Origin: Pseudomonas sp.
GTDB taxonomy: Bacteria > Pseudomonadota > Gammaproteobacteria > Pseudomonadales > Pseudomonadaceae
DNA: 64,000 nt
Assembly: GCA_030656145.1 (NCBI GenBank)
Contig: JAUSOF010000051.1
Location: 40,867 to 104,866 of the forward strand
Direction of reading: 5' to 3'
The position numbers and the translations under genes are program-made. Shown one piece after another: positions 1 through 8,212 of the stretch. Position 1 is the stretch's first letter. The number at the start of each line of letters is the position of its first letter. The notes beneath the pieces were generated by a model. That model searched no databases and was not told the origin of the DNA. It saw only the letters and a program-made list of their open reading frames with translations.

Positions 1-559
1 TAAAGAGCAGAAGACCCCGGAGTTCCTCAAGATCAATCCCAATGGCCGGATCCCGGCCATTGTCGACCGTGATAACGACGACTTCGCAGTGTTCGAGTCT
101 GGTGCCATTCTGATCTACCTCGCCGAACTGACCGGGCAGCTGATGCCGCAGGATCCCAAGGGCCGTTCACGGGTGTTGCAGTGGCTGATGTTCCAGATGG
201 GTGGCGTTGGGCCGATGCAGGGTCAGGCCAATGTGTTCTTCCGTTATTTCCCCCAGAAGTTGCAAGGTCCGATCGACCGCTACCAGCACGAAACCCGGCG
301 CCTCTATGAGGTCCTGGACCGGCGTCTGGGTGAAGCTGAGTATCTGGCTGGCGACTACAGCATCGCCGATATTGCCACTTACCCCTGGGTGCACATCCAT
401 GACTGGTCGGGTGTCTCTATCGACGGTCTGGAGAACCTGCAACGCTGGGCAGGTGCGCTCGAGAGTCGCCCGGCAGTGCAGCGTGGCATGCTCGTGCCGC
501 GTCGCGAAGTGCTTGAAGACAGTGTGGTAAAAACCGCTCAGTCGATGCTTGTCCAATGA
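1..559 (+). CDS. Glutathione S-transferase family protein, 5'-truncated by the window edge
   Basis: The reading frame is open from base 2 and about 185 codons are visible. The thioredoxin-like N-terminal domain is cut; what remains of it shows the NPNGRIPAI strand-turn and the ESGAI glutathione-binding motif. An all-helical C-terminal domain follows, with the [12 protein letters not shown] signature seen in YfcG/YghU-type transferases. Such proteins are cytosolic and use glutathione for disulfide reduction or conjugation; the substrate cannot be read from sequence. The stop codon lies just before the start of the next gene, so the two may be co-transcribed. The family call is firm; the YfcG-like subfamily is inferred. 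Confidence 0.88.
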   Translation, partial: KEQKTPEFLKINPNGRIPAIVDRDNDDFAVFESGAILIYLAELTGQLMPQDPKGRSRVLQWLMFQMGGVGPMQGQANVFFRYFPQKLQGPIDRYQHETRRLYEVLDRRLGEAEYLAGDYSIADIATYPWVHIHDWSGVSIDGLENLQRWAGALESRPAVQRGMLVPRREVLEDSVVKTAQSMLVQ

Positions 560-567
560 GGGTTCAT

Positions 568-1371
568 ATGCGTTGGTTCAGTCTGTTGGGTGGGGTCTTG
601 GTCAGTGCCTCGGTTGTGGCCGCTGATGTTGCGGGTAGTCGTGATCTTGAGGTGTTGCCGCGTTTCCCCGGTAGCCAGATCGTTAGTTTCAGCGAAGTCG
701 CAGAGCAGGAGAGGGTCTACCCGCAAGGTGCGATTCGCCGCATCAGTGGTCGTTTGCGCTATGAGCGCGAGGTGCAAGCGCAGGGGCCGCTCACCATGCT
801 GACGTACGAATTGCCGCGCACCCACTCTGCCGATGAGGTCTTCACGGCTGCTCGCGAAGCGTTGCAAGCTCAGGACGCCGAGCTGCTCTACTGGTGTCAG
901 GGACGTGAGTGCGGATCAAGTAGCCTGTGGGCCAATGCGGTATTCGACAATCGCATCCTGTATGGCTCCGATGATCAACAGGCCTATGTGTTGATGCGCC
1001 TGGCCGAACCGCAGCAAGACAGTTTGCTGGCGCTCTACAGCATCACGCGGGGTAATAAACGTGCGTATCTGCATGCTGAGTTGCTGACCGCTAATGCGCC
1101 GCTGGCTGAAGTGCTGCCAACGCCCGCTACCTTGCTGCGCCAGTTGAACGATGGGGGCGAGTTGCGTCTGCCCAAGCATGAGGAACCTAGCGATGTCTGG
1201 GTGACATTGCTGGCGCGTAGCCTCAACCTTAACAGTACCCTGCGTGTCAGCCTGTCCGGCCCCCAGGCAGAAGCCTGGCGTCAGGCACTGGTCGAGCAGC
1301 GGGTCAGGGCCGCGCGGCTGGAGTTGGGCGATACCTCGGCGCAAGGCCTGCGCATCAACGTGTTGCGCTGA
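568..1371 (+). CDS. DUF4892 domain protein, exported
   Basis: A 267-residue protein with an N-terminal signal peptide: a short basic start, a hydrophobic core, and a probable cut near VVAADV. I chose the ATG at 568 because a GAGGG ribosome site sits six bases before it; an in-frame ATG at 556 overlaps the previous stop but has no such site. The rest resembles the Pseudomonas DUF4892 family, a periplasmic or outer-membrane-associated protein of unknown role; some relatives carry OmpA-like tails, which this one lacks. A strong terminator follows, ending a likely two-gene unit with the upstream transferase. Confidence 0.75.
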   Translation: MRWFSLLGGVLVSASVVAADVAGSRDLEVLPRFPGSQIVSFSEVAEQERVYPQGAIRRISGRLRYEREVQAQGPLTMLTYELPRTHSADEVFTAAREALQAQDAELLYWCQGRECGSSSLWANAVFDNRILYGSDDQQAYVLMRLAEPQQDSLLALYSITRGNKRAYLHAELLTANAPLAEVLPTPATLLRQLNDGGELRLPKHEEPSDVWVTLLARSLNLNSTLRVSLSGPQAEAWRQALVEQRVRAARLELGDTSAQGLRINVLR

Positions 1372-1415
1372 GGCAAGCTTGCCGTGAAGGTATGATGCCG
1401 TTTTCCTGATGGCCC

Positions 1416-1456
1416 CACCGGGCTCTGCACCTTAGGTGCAGAGCCCGGTGTCGTTT
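1416..1456 (+). terminator. Rho-independent terminator after the DUF4892 gene
   Basis: A perfect 16-bp inverted repeat (1416-1431 with 1435-1450) encloses a three-base loop (TTA) and is followed by a TCGTTTCTT tail. It lies 45 bases after the DUF4892 stop and ends 22 bases before the next start. It also argues against starting the next gene at 1436, which would fall inside the hairpin. Confidence 0.85.
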
Positions 1457-1477
1457 CTTACTAGCGGAGTTGTACTG

Positions 1478-2551
1478 ATGTTCGATAACGACCGTTTGCT
1501 GGTGCAGATTCTGCTCCTCGGTCTGCTCGGTGCGAGTCTGTGGGTGCTCGCGCCGTTTGGCTCGGCGCTGTTCTGGGCGGCGGTGTTGTCCTTTGCCAGC
1601 TGGCCGCTGATGCGCGGTCTGACTCGTTTGCTCAATGGCCGGCAAACTGCTGCGGCCGGGCTGCTGACGCTGGGCTGGATTGGCCTGGTGGCGATACCGT
1701 TGGTGATGCTGGGGTTCAATCTGGCCGAGCACATCGGTGATGTCACCGCGCTAATCAAGGATTACCAGGTCTCTGGCCTGCCGCCAGCGCCGGACTGGCT
1801 GGTGCAGGTTCCGCTGGTGGGCGAAAGCCTGCTGGGGTTCTGGCAGACCATTGATCAGCAGGGGGCGGCGTTCTTCGCCACGCTCAAGCCCTATCTCGGT
1901 CAGGTTGGCAATTGGTTGCTGGCGCGCAGCGCGCAAATTGGCGGCGGGGTGCTGGAGTTGGCCCTGAGTCTGGTGCTGGTGTTCTTTTTCTACCGTGATG
2001 GACCACGCTTGGCGGAGTTCGCTCACAGCCTGCTCGAGCGCCTGATTGGTGAGCGCGCCGAACATTATCTGGAACTGGTTGCCGGCACTGTGCAGCGGGT
2101 GGTCAATGGGGTCATCGGCACCGCAGCGGCGCAGGCGTTGTTGGCACTGATCGGTTTCTATATCGCTGGCGTACCTGGCGCGCTGGTCCTCGGCATGCTT
2201 ACTTTCGTGCTCAGCCTGATACCCGTGGGGCCGCCTATGGTCTGGATTCCCGCGACGCTTTGGTTGTTCACCCAGGGCGACTATGGTTTTGCCATCTTCC
2301 TCGGGGTCTGGGGCATGTTCGTGATCAGTGGCGTGGACAACATCCTCAAACCCTATCTGATCAGCCGCGGGGGCAACCTGCCGTTGGTGGTGGTGCTACT
2401 GGGGGTGTTTGGCGGGATTCTGGCCTTTGGCTTCATGGGCCTGTTCCTCGGGCCTACCTTGCTCGCGGTGGCCTACAGCCTGCTCGGCGATTGGGTGGCG
2501 CACAAGGTACCGGCAACTGAGGCGCCAGCGGCCAAGTCGCCACCGGACTAG
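1478..2551 (+). CDS. AI-2E transporter family (PerM/YdiK-like) inner-membrane permease
   Basis: A 357-residue polytopic protein with the usual order of this family: two N-terminal membrane helices, a soluble segment (about residues 60-140), then a cluster of helices containing FFFYRDG and a conserved SLIPVGPPMVWIPA stretch. Family members are proposed exporters of autoinducer-2 or act in sodium/proton exchange; the cargo here is unknown. The ATG at 1478 follows a CGGAG ribosome site by eight bases. Its stop codon overlaps, on the opposite strand, that of the convergent patatin gene. Confidence 0.85.
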   Translation: MFDNDRLLVQILLLGLLGASLWVLAPFGSALFWAAVLSFASWPLMRGLTRLLNGRQTAAAGLLTLGWIGLVAIPLVMLGFNLAEHIGDVTALIKDYQVSGLPPAPDWLVQVPLVGESLLGFWQTIDQQGAAFFATLKPYLGQVGNWLLARSAQIGGGVLELALSLVLVFFFYRDGPRLAEFAHSLLERLIGERAEHYLELVAGTVQRVVNGVIGTAAAQALLALIGFYIAGVPGALVLGMLTFVLSLIPVGPPMVWIPATLWLFTQGDYGFAIFLGVWGMFVISGVDNILKPYLISRGGNLPLVVVLLGVFGGILAFGFMGLFLGPTLLAVAYSLLGDWVAHKVPATEAPAAKSPPD

Positions 2552-3570
2552 TTTTCCTTTTCGTATCTGTCCAGGGTGTCGCAGGCAATCTGCCTGCCGA
2601 GCATGATCAGCTCCGGCGCCTTGTAGAACTCGAAAAAGCGACAGGCGCGCCTGGGTACGTTGATCAGGATGTCGGGCGGGTAGCCGGCGATCTTGTACTG
2701 CGCCAATGAGGTCTGCATGACCTCGAAGCTTTGGTTGATTAGCTCCAGCAGGGAGGCCGGCCCGCTTAGGTCGGCAACCCGGGAACCACTGGCGGATTTG
2801 GTGGCGCCTGCACTTGGCGTCTCCGGGCGCGTAGGCGCGGCGGGTTTTTCCAGCCATGGGTTTATCTGCTCGCGCACAGGCTCCTCCAACAGCAGCAGCT
2901 CGTCATCATCGCCGTTCTTGCGGCGAAACGAGGGCAGGTGCGAGCCGAGCGAGTTCATCAGCAGGTCGAAACGGCTTTTCAGCGCTGGCGGCCGTTCGAT
3001 CACCGGGAGCTGGTAATGCTGCTGATTTGTCGAGTTGAGGTTGACCGCAATAATCAGGTCGCAGTGGCTGGACACCACCGGCACGATCGGCAGCGGGTTG
3101 AGTAGGCCGCCGTCGACCAGCATGCGTTTGCCCTGGATCACCGGGGTGAATAGGCTGGGAATTGCCGCCGAGGCGCGCATGGCCTGGTGCAGGCAGCCTT
3201 CCTGGAACCAGATTTCCTGCTGGTTGGTCAGGTCGGTGGCGACCGCGGTGAAGGGAATCGACAGGTCTTCGATATTGATCTCGCCGACAATCTCGCGAAT
3301 CTTGCCGAACACCTTTTCGCCGCGGATGGCGCCCAAGCGGAAGCTCACATCGAGCAGGCGCAGCACGTCCAAGTAATCCAGGCTCTGGGTCCAGTCGCGG
3401 TACTCGTTCAATTTGCCTGCGGCATAGATACCGCCAACCACCGCGCCCATGGAGCAACCGGCAATGCAGGCGATCTCATAGCCACGGGCTTCCAGCTCTT
3501 CGATCACGCCGATGTGCGCATAACCCCGTGCGCCACCGGAGCCCAGGACCAAGGCTACTCGCTTAGTCAT
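2548..3570 (-). CDS. Patatin-like phospholipase (RssA family)
   Basis: A 340-residue cytosolic serine hydrolase. The oxyanion-hole loop GSGGARG is at residues 10-16, the nucleophile Ser40 sits in GCSMG, and the dyad aspartate is Asp153 in LVDGG. This is the catalytic arrangement of patatin/RssA-type lipid acyl hydrolases. The C-terminal third (from about 220) is variable, with acidic and proline-rich linkers. The start at 3570 is chosen because a GGAG site lies nine bases upstream; a longer frame to 3615 lacks support. It is divergent from selD and its stop overlaps that of the convergent permease gene. The substrate is unknown. Confidence 0.88.
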   Translation of the reverse strand: MTKRVALVLGSGGARGYAHIGVIEELEARGYEIACIAGCSMGAVVGGIYAAGKLNEYRDWTQSLDYLDVLRLLDVSFRLGAIRGEKVFGKIREIVGEINIEDLSIPFTAVATDLTNQQEIWFQEGCLHQAMRASAAIPSLFTPVIQGKRMLVDGGLLNPLPIVPVVSSHCDLIIAVNLNSTNQQHYQLPVIERPPALKSRFDLLMNSLGSHLPSFRRKNGDDDELLLLEEPVREQINPWLEKPAAPTRPETPSAGATKSASGSRVADLSGPASLLELINQSFEVMQTSLAQYKIAGYPPDILINVPRRACRFFEFYKAPELIMLGRQIACDTLDRYEKEN

Positions 3571-3643
3571 CTTTTCAATCTCCGTAAGGCATTGTTTTAT
3601 CAACATACCGCGCACAGATCAGGAGCGCCAAGGCCGCATTTGC

Positions 3644-3649
3644 TAGAAT
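3644..3649 (+). promoter_or_regulatory. Candidate extended -10 element for selD
   Basis: TGCTAGAAT gives a good extended -10 (TG-N-TAGAAT) 34 bases before the selD start. No convincing -35 lies at the right distance, which extended -10 promoters can tolerate. Inferred from sequence only. Confidence 0.35.
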
Positions 3650-3682
3650 GCCGCCGCCTGTCGACGATATGAGTGAGATTTC

Positions 3683-4717
3683 ATGAGCGAGCCGATCCGT
3701 TTGACCCAGTACAGCCACGGCGCTGGCTGTGGGTGCAAGATTTCCCCCAAGGTGCTGGAAGTGATCCTGGCTGGCAGTGGTGCGCAGAATCTCGACCCGA
3801 ATCTGTGGGTCGGCAATGCCTCGCGCGACGATGCCGCGGTCTACGCCATCGACGCAGAGCGCGGGGTGGTGTCGACCACCGATTTTTTCATGCCGATTGT
3901 CGACGACCCCTTCGATTTTGGCCGGATCGCCGCGACCAATGCGATCAGTGACATCTACGCCATGGGCGCCGACCCGCTGATGGCCATCGCCATTCTTGGC
4001 TGGCCGGTCAATGTTCTGGCCCCTGAGGTGGCGCGCGAGGTGATTCGCGGTGCTCGCGCGGTGTGTGATCAGGCCGGTATCCCGCTGGCCGGCGGGCACT
4101 CCATCGATGCGCCTGAGCCGATCTTTGGCCTGGCCGTCACCGGCCTGGTAGAAAAACGCCACATGAAACGCAACGACACCGCCACGGCGGGCTGCAAGCT
4201 GTACTTGAGCAAGCCCCTGGGGATCGGCATTCTCACCACCGCAGAAAAACAAGCCAAGCTGCGCAGCGAGGACATCGGTCTGGCGCGCGACTGGATGTGC
4301 ACGCTGAACAAACCGGGCAGTCGTTTCGGCAAGCTCGCCGGGGTCACCGCGATGACCGATGTCACCGGTTTTGGCCTGCTTGGCCACCTGGTCGAGATGG
4401 CTGACGGCAGTGGCCTGACCGCGCGGGTCGAGTTCGCCAGGGTGCCGCGCCTGGCCAGTGCCGAGTATTACCTGGAGCAGGGCTGTGTGCCCGGCGGCAC
4501 CCAGCGTAATTTCGACAGTTACGGCGACAAGATCGCGCCGCTTCCCGAACTGCACAAACTCCTGCTGTGCGACCCGCAAACCAGTGGCGGTCTGCTGATT
4601 GCCGTGACCGCCGAGGGCGAGGCAGAGTTTCTCGCGGTCGCCGCCGAACTGGACCTGGCGCTCGAGCCGATCGGCCAACTGTTCGAGCGACAGCGCTACG
4701 CAGTCGAGGTGCTGTGA
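3683..4717 (+). CDS. selD: Selenide, water dikinase (selenophosphate synthetase)
   Basis: A 344-residue cytosolic enzyme that makes selenophosphate from selenide and ATP. The N-terminus carries the signature GAGCGCK, with Cys16 and Lys19 matching the catalytic Cys17 and Lys20 of E. coli SelD; this is a cysteine form, not a selenocysteine form. The ATP-binding segments [26 protein letters not shown] and [12 protein letters not shown] are present, and the protein is collinear with E. coli SelD throughout. The stop overlaps the selU start by one base (TGATG), so the two are coupled. No selA or selB is in the window, so the visible use of selenophosphate is tRNA modification. Confidence 0.97.
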   Translation: MSEPIRLTQYSHGAGCGCKISPKVLEVILAGSGAQNLDPNLWVGNASRDDAAVYAIDAERGVVSTTDFFMPIVDDPFDFGRIAATNAISDIYAMGADPLMAIAILGWPVNVLAPEVAREVIRGARAVCDQAGIPLAGGHSIDAPEPIFGLAVTGLVEKRHMKRNDTATAGCKLYLSKPLGIGILTTAEKQAKLRSEDIGLARDWMCTLNKPGSRFGKLAGVTAMTDVTGFGLLGHLVEMADGSGLTARVEFARVPRLASAEYYLEQGCVPGGTQRNFDSYGDKIAPLPELHKLLLCDPQTSGGLLIAVTAEGEAEFLAVAAELDLALEPIGQLFERQRYAVEVL

Positions 4718-5817
4718 TGCGCGACAACACCCAGGACTACCGCCAGCTGTTTCTTGGCGGCGTGCCGATGATGGATGCCCGCGCCCCGGTGGAGTTCGCC
4801 AAGGGCGCGTTTCCCGGGGTGATCAACCTGCCGCTGATGGACGACAGCGAGCGGCAGAGGGTAGGGACCTGCTACAAGCAACAGGGGCAGCAAGCGGCCA
4901 TCGAACTGGGGCATCAATTGGTCAGCGGTGCGCTCAAGGCCGAGCGCATCGAGGCCTGGGCGGCTTTCGCCAGGGCCAACCCCGAGGGCTATCTGTATTG
5001 CTTCCGCGGTGGCCTGCGCTCGCAGATCGTCCAGCAATGGCTGAAAAGCGAGGCGGGCATCGATTACCCACGGGTGATCGGCGGCTACAAGGCGATGCGC
5101 ACCTTCCTCCTGCAGACCACTCAGCAGGCGACGGAGCAGTGCGACCTGATCCTGGTCGGCGGTATGACCGGCACCGGCAAAACCGAGGTGATCGCGCAGC
5201 TCGACAACAGCCTGGATCTGGAAGGCCATGCCAATCACCGCGGTTCCAGCTTCGGCAAGCGCGCCACGATCCAGCCGATGCAGATTGATTTCGAAAATGC
5301 CCTGGCTATCGACATCCTGAAAAAGCGCGCGGCGGGTATCCAGCAGCTCGTGCTTGAGGATGAGGGCCGTATTATTGGCAAGAGCGCCTTGCCGCTAGAG
5401 CTCTATCAGGTTATGCAGGCATCCCCTATGGTCTGGCTTGAAGACAGCGTGACAGGGCGGGTTGAGCGCATTCTCAAGGATTACGTGATCGACCTCTGCG
5501 CCGAATTCATTGCCCTGTATGGCGCTGAGGAGGGCTTCAAGGCCTTCGCCGAGCGCCTGCAGCAGAGTCTGGCGAATATCCTCAAACGCCTGGGTGGTGA
5601 GCGTTACCAGCGCCTGGCGGCGATCATGGATCAGGCCCTACTGGAGCAGCAGAGCCGGGGCGTGGTGGAGCTACACCGTGGTTGGATCGAGGCACTGCTG
5701 GTGGAGTATTACGACCCCATGTACGCCTTTCAGCGCGAGAACAAGGCCGGGCGGATCGAGTTCGTGGGCGAGCAGGCCGACGTAGTGGCATTCTTGCGCC
5801 AGCGCGTCCATTCTTAG
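4717..5817 (+). CDS. selU: tRNA 2-selenouridine synthase (MnmH/SelU)
   Basis: A 366-residue enzyme that replaces sulfur by selenium in 2-thiouridine at the wobble position of certain tRNAs, using selenophosphate from SelD. An N-terminal rhodanese domain carries the catalytic Cys95 (YCFRGG), and a P-loop GMTGTGKT lies at residues 149-156, the binding site for the geranyl-tRNA pathway domain. The frame is open further upstream into selD, but the ATG at 4717 overlaps the selD stop by one base and gives the usual N-terminus. It is an obvious functional partner of selD. Confidence 0.95.
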   Translation: MRDNTQDYRQLFLGGVPMMDARAPVEFAKGAFPGVINLPLMDDSERQRVGTCYKQQGQQAAIELGHQLVSGALKAERIEAWAAFARANPEGYLYCFRGGLRSQIVQQWLKSEAGIDYPRVIGGYKAMRTFLLQTTQQATEQCDLILVGGMTGTGKTEVIAQLDNSLDLEGHANHRGSSFGKRATIQPMQIDFENALAIDILKKRAAGIQQLVLEDEGRIIGKSALPLELYQVMQASPMVWLEDSVTGRVERILKDYVIDLCAEFIALYGAEEGFKAFAERLQQSLANILKRLGGERYQRLAAIMDQALLEQQSRGVVELHRGWIEALLVEYYDPMYAFQRENKAGRIEFVGEQADVVAFLRQRVHS

Positions 5818-5911
5818 AGGGTTGATTGTCGGTGAAGATCGGCACTTTTCTGCTCGGCTACCGTCATATTGCGAGCATCTGGTTATTTCCCCATATCAAG
5901 GAGTGCGCAAT

Positions 5912-6190
5912 ATGAAAACCTGGATTTTGCTACCGATGGTATTGCTGGTACTGGCTGGCTGTGCCGGTAAAACGGCTTATCGCGATAGCTGTGCCAATCA
6001 GTTGAATGCAGCGTGGTCCGAGCTGGACCTGGCCAAGGCCGAAGGCTTTGCTGGCACCGTTAGTTACTCAAAAGCCTTGTCGTTACTCACCGCAGCGAAA
6101 ACCCAGCAGCAATTCGAAGGCTACAAGGGTTGCACCAGCAAGGCCGAACGAGCGCGTTTTTACATTCGCGAGTCGCGCGCTGGCCGTTAG
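5912..6190 (+). CDS. Small lipoprotein of unknown function
   Basis: A 92-residue protein with a type II signal peptide; the lipobox is LAGC with Cys17 as the acylated residue. The mature part is short, helical and carries two further cysteines (near residues 28 and 71) that could form a disulfide. The start at 5912 follows an AAGGAG ribosome site. The residue after Cys17 is Ala, so outer-membrane sorting is expected. I recognise the type as a conserved Pseudomonas hypothetical but cannot assign a role. Confidence 0.75.
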   Translation: MKTWILLPMVLLVLAGCAGKTAYRDSCANQLNAAWSELDLAKAEGFAGTVSYSKALSLLTAAKTQQQFEGYKGCTSKAERARFYIRESRAGR

Positions 6191-6377
6191 ATTCATCTGC
6201 GGCCGTGCCAGCGGCCGCCTCGATTCTCTCCTGTATTTAAGTTCGATAAACACGCCAATCAGCATTTGCCTTTTTCCAATCAGCAGCAATGCTTAACGCA
6301 TGAGTGCAGTTTTTGTTCGCTAGGGCGAAGCAGCAGTAAAACCGCATATAGCCGCGTTGACTAATTGGGGATTGGCT

Positions 6378-8027
6378 ATGCAGCAGAGCAGCGCTGTGGT
6401 GTTACCGGCTGTCATGAGTTCTTGGCGTGGTCTGGGCTTGTGGAACTTCTACTTCATCACCAAGCTGGTTTTACTCTGGTACGGGCAGCTTAATTTTCAT
6501 GCCCTTGAGAATCTTGCGTTCGCCGCTTTCCTGCTATTTCCTTTGCCGCCGCAATGGCTGCATCGGCTGCGCCATGTGCTCGCCATTCCGCTGGGTGTTG
6601 CCCTTTACTATTACGACAGCTGGCTGCCGCCGTTCAATCGCCTGCTCGCCAACTCCGCGCAGGTCAGTCAGTTCAGTGCGGACTATATGCTTGAGCTGGC
6701 AGGGCGCTTCATCAATCCGACCTGGCTAGCCGTGGGGCTGATCCTGCTGGTCGGCTACCTGTTCGTCAGCCAGTGGCTCCGGGTGACCAGTTTTACGGTG
6801 GCGACGCTGGTGCTGGTGCTGGTGGTGGGCAATACCCAGTTATTTGTGCCGCGGCAGGGGGTCGTGCCGGTGCTCATGTCGACAGCGGCAAGCAGCGCTC
6901 CGGTTGCTGGCGATGCGGCGCCGGTTGTGATCGATGATGCTTTTCTGAACACCGCCCTGGACGACTTTTATGCGAGCCAGGGCCAGCAGGTTACGCAGTT
7001 CCCCGGTGCGCTGGCGGCCGATGCCGTACCCGTTGATGTGCTGATGTTGAATATCTGCTCCCTGGCCTGGGATGATCTTGAAGAGTCAGGCATGCGCCAA
7101 CATCCACTGTGGGCGAAGATGGACATCCTCTTCGATGACTTTAATTCCGCGGCCACCTACAGTGGCCCGGCAGTGCTGCGTTTGTTACGCGCCAGTTGCG
7201 GTCAGGCGTCGAATGCTGATCTGTATCGCCCTGGGGCCAAGCAATGTTTCCTGTTCGAAAACCTCAAACAGTTGGGTTATACCGACGGTTTACTGCTCAA
7301 TCACACGGGTCGCTTTGACAACATGCTCGGTCTGCTGCGTGACGGTGGTCGCCTGCAAGCTGAGGCCAGCCCGTTCGGCGAATTACGCCCGGCATTGACC
7401 GGGTTCGACGGTTCGCCGATCTATCGCGATCGCGATGTACTGACGCAGTGGTGGCAGCAGCGGCTGAGTTCCGGTTCGCCGCGTGAGGCGTTGTTCTACA
7501 ACTCGATCACCTTGCACGATGGTAATCGGCGGTTGGACAAGGTTACGGGCAAGGCTGTCAGCGCAGACTATAAGGTCAGCCTAGGTCAGGTGCTGGATGA
7601 TCTCGACAGTTTTATCGAGCATTTACAAGCATCTGCCAAGCCAGTACTGCTGGTCATCGTCGCCGAGCACGGTGCAGCCTTGCGTGGTGATCTGATGCAG
7701 GTCAAAGGCATGCGCGAGATTCCCAGTCCGACGGTTACCCACATTCCCGCCGGGGTCAAACTGATCAATGCCAAGGCGCAGTTGTCTCAGCGGCCGCTGC
7801 ATATTCAGGCGCCGAGTAGCTATCAGGCCTTGTCTGAGCTGATTGCGCGGCTGGTCGATGGTGAGGCCTACCGCACTGCAGACTTCGACCTGCTTGGCGT
7901 GACTCGGGATCTACCGCAGCTGGACATGGTAGTCGCGGAGAACGAGGGCAGTGTGATGGTGCGCCTGCACAACGAGCATTACCTGCGCATGGAAAACCAA
8001 GGCTGGATGCCTTACCCGCAACGTTGA
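6378..8027 (+). CDS. bcsG: Cellulose phosphoethanolamine transferase BcsG
   Basis: A 549-residue inner-membrane enzyme. Four or five membrane helices occupy roughly residues 20-160, followed by a periplasmic alkaline-phosphatase-like domain. Key residues known from E. coli BcsG are visible: Cys227 in NICSL (zinc ligand), the nucleophile Ser262 in TYSGP, His380 in TLHDG, and Glu430-His431 in AEHG. The enzyme moves phosphoethanolamine from phosphatidylethanolamine to cellulose. The ATG at 6378 has a GGGGA site; an upstream TTG at 6357 is less likely. It lies tail to tail with the bcs operon. The usual partners bcsE and bcsF are not seen beside it. Confidence 0.93.
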   Translation: MQQSSAVVLPAVMSSWRGLGLWNFYFITKLVLLWYGQLNFHALENLAFAAFLLFPLPPQWLHRLRHVLAIPLGVALYYYDSWLPPFNRLLANSAQVSQFSADYMLELAGRFINPTWLAVGLILLVGYLFVSQWLRVTSFTVATLVLVLVVGNTQLFVPRQGVVPVLMSTAASSAPVAGDAAPVVIDDAFLNTALDDFYASQGQQVTQFPGALAADAVPVDVLMLNICSLAWDDLEESGMRQHPLWAKMDILFDDFNSAATYSGPAVLRLLRASCGQASNADLYRPGAKQCFLFENLKQLGYTDGLLLNHTGRFDNMLGLLRDGGRLQAEASPFGELRPALTGFDGSPIYRDRDVLTQWWQQRLSSGSPREALFYNSITLHDGNRRLDKVTGKAVSADYKVSLGQVLDDLDSFIEHLQASAKPVLLVIVAEHGAALRGDLMQVKGMREIPSPTVTHIPAGVKLINAKAQLSQRPLHIQAPSSYQALSELIARLVDGEAYRTADFDLLGVTRDLPQLDMVVAENEGSVMVRLHNEHYLRMENQGWMPYPQR

Positions 8028-8165
8028 AAATACGAGGCGTGAGGTAAGGCTGCTGCAGGAACACAGGAGACGTCTGCTGGGTTACGCGGCGCGCCATGAT
8101 GGCGGTGCCTGATGCCTCTGTGCTTGGCGCCGCTAACCCGCCTACACGGTTTTATGGTTGTGCTG

Positions 8166-8195
8166 AAGCCCGCGTCACTGCCGTGATGCGGGCTT
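8166..8195. terminator. Hairpin between convergent bcsG and bcsC
   Basis: A 13-bp stem (8166-8178 with 8183-8195, one G-U pair) and a four-base loop lie in the 185-base gap between the two convergent stops. Neither flank is strongly T-rich, so it is a possible bidirectional terminator rather than a textbook one. Confidence 0.5.
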
Positions 8196-8212
8196 TGTGC
8201 CGTTGCAGTGGT

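Noticed and set aside
3575..4678. A 367-residue minus-strand frame opposite selD
   Set aside because: Antisense shadow of a strongly conserved gene, with no recognisable motif.
6199..6218. GCGGCC/GGCCGC hairpin after the small lipoprotein gene
   Set aside because: Only a 6-bp stem with an eight-base loop and no T tract; too weak to call a terminator.
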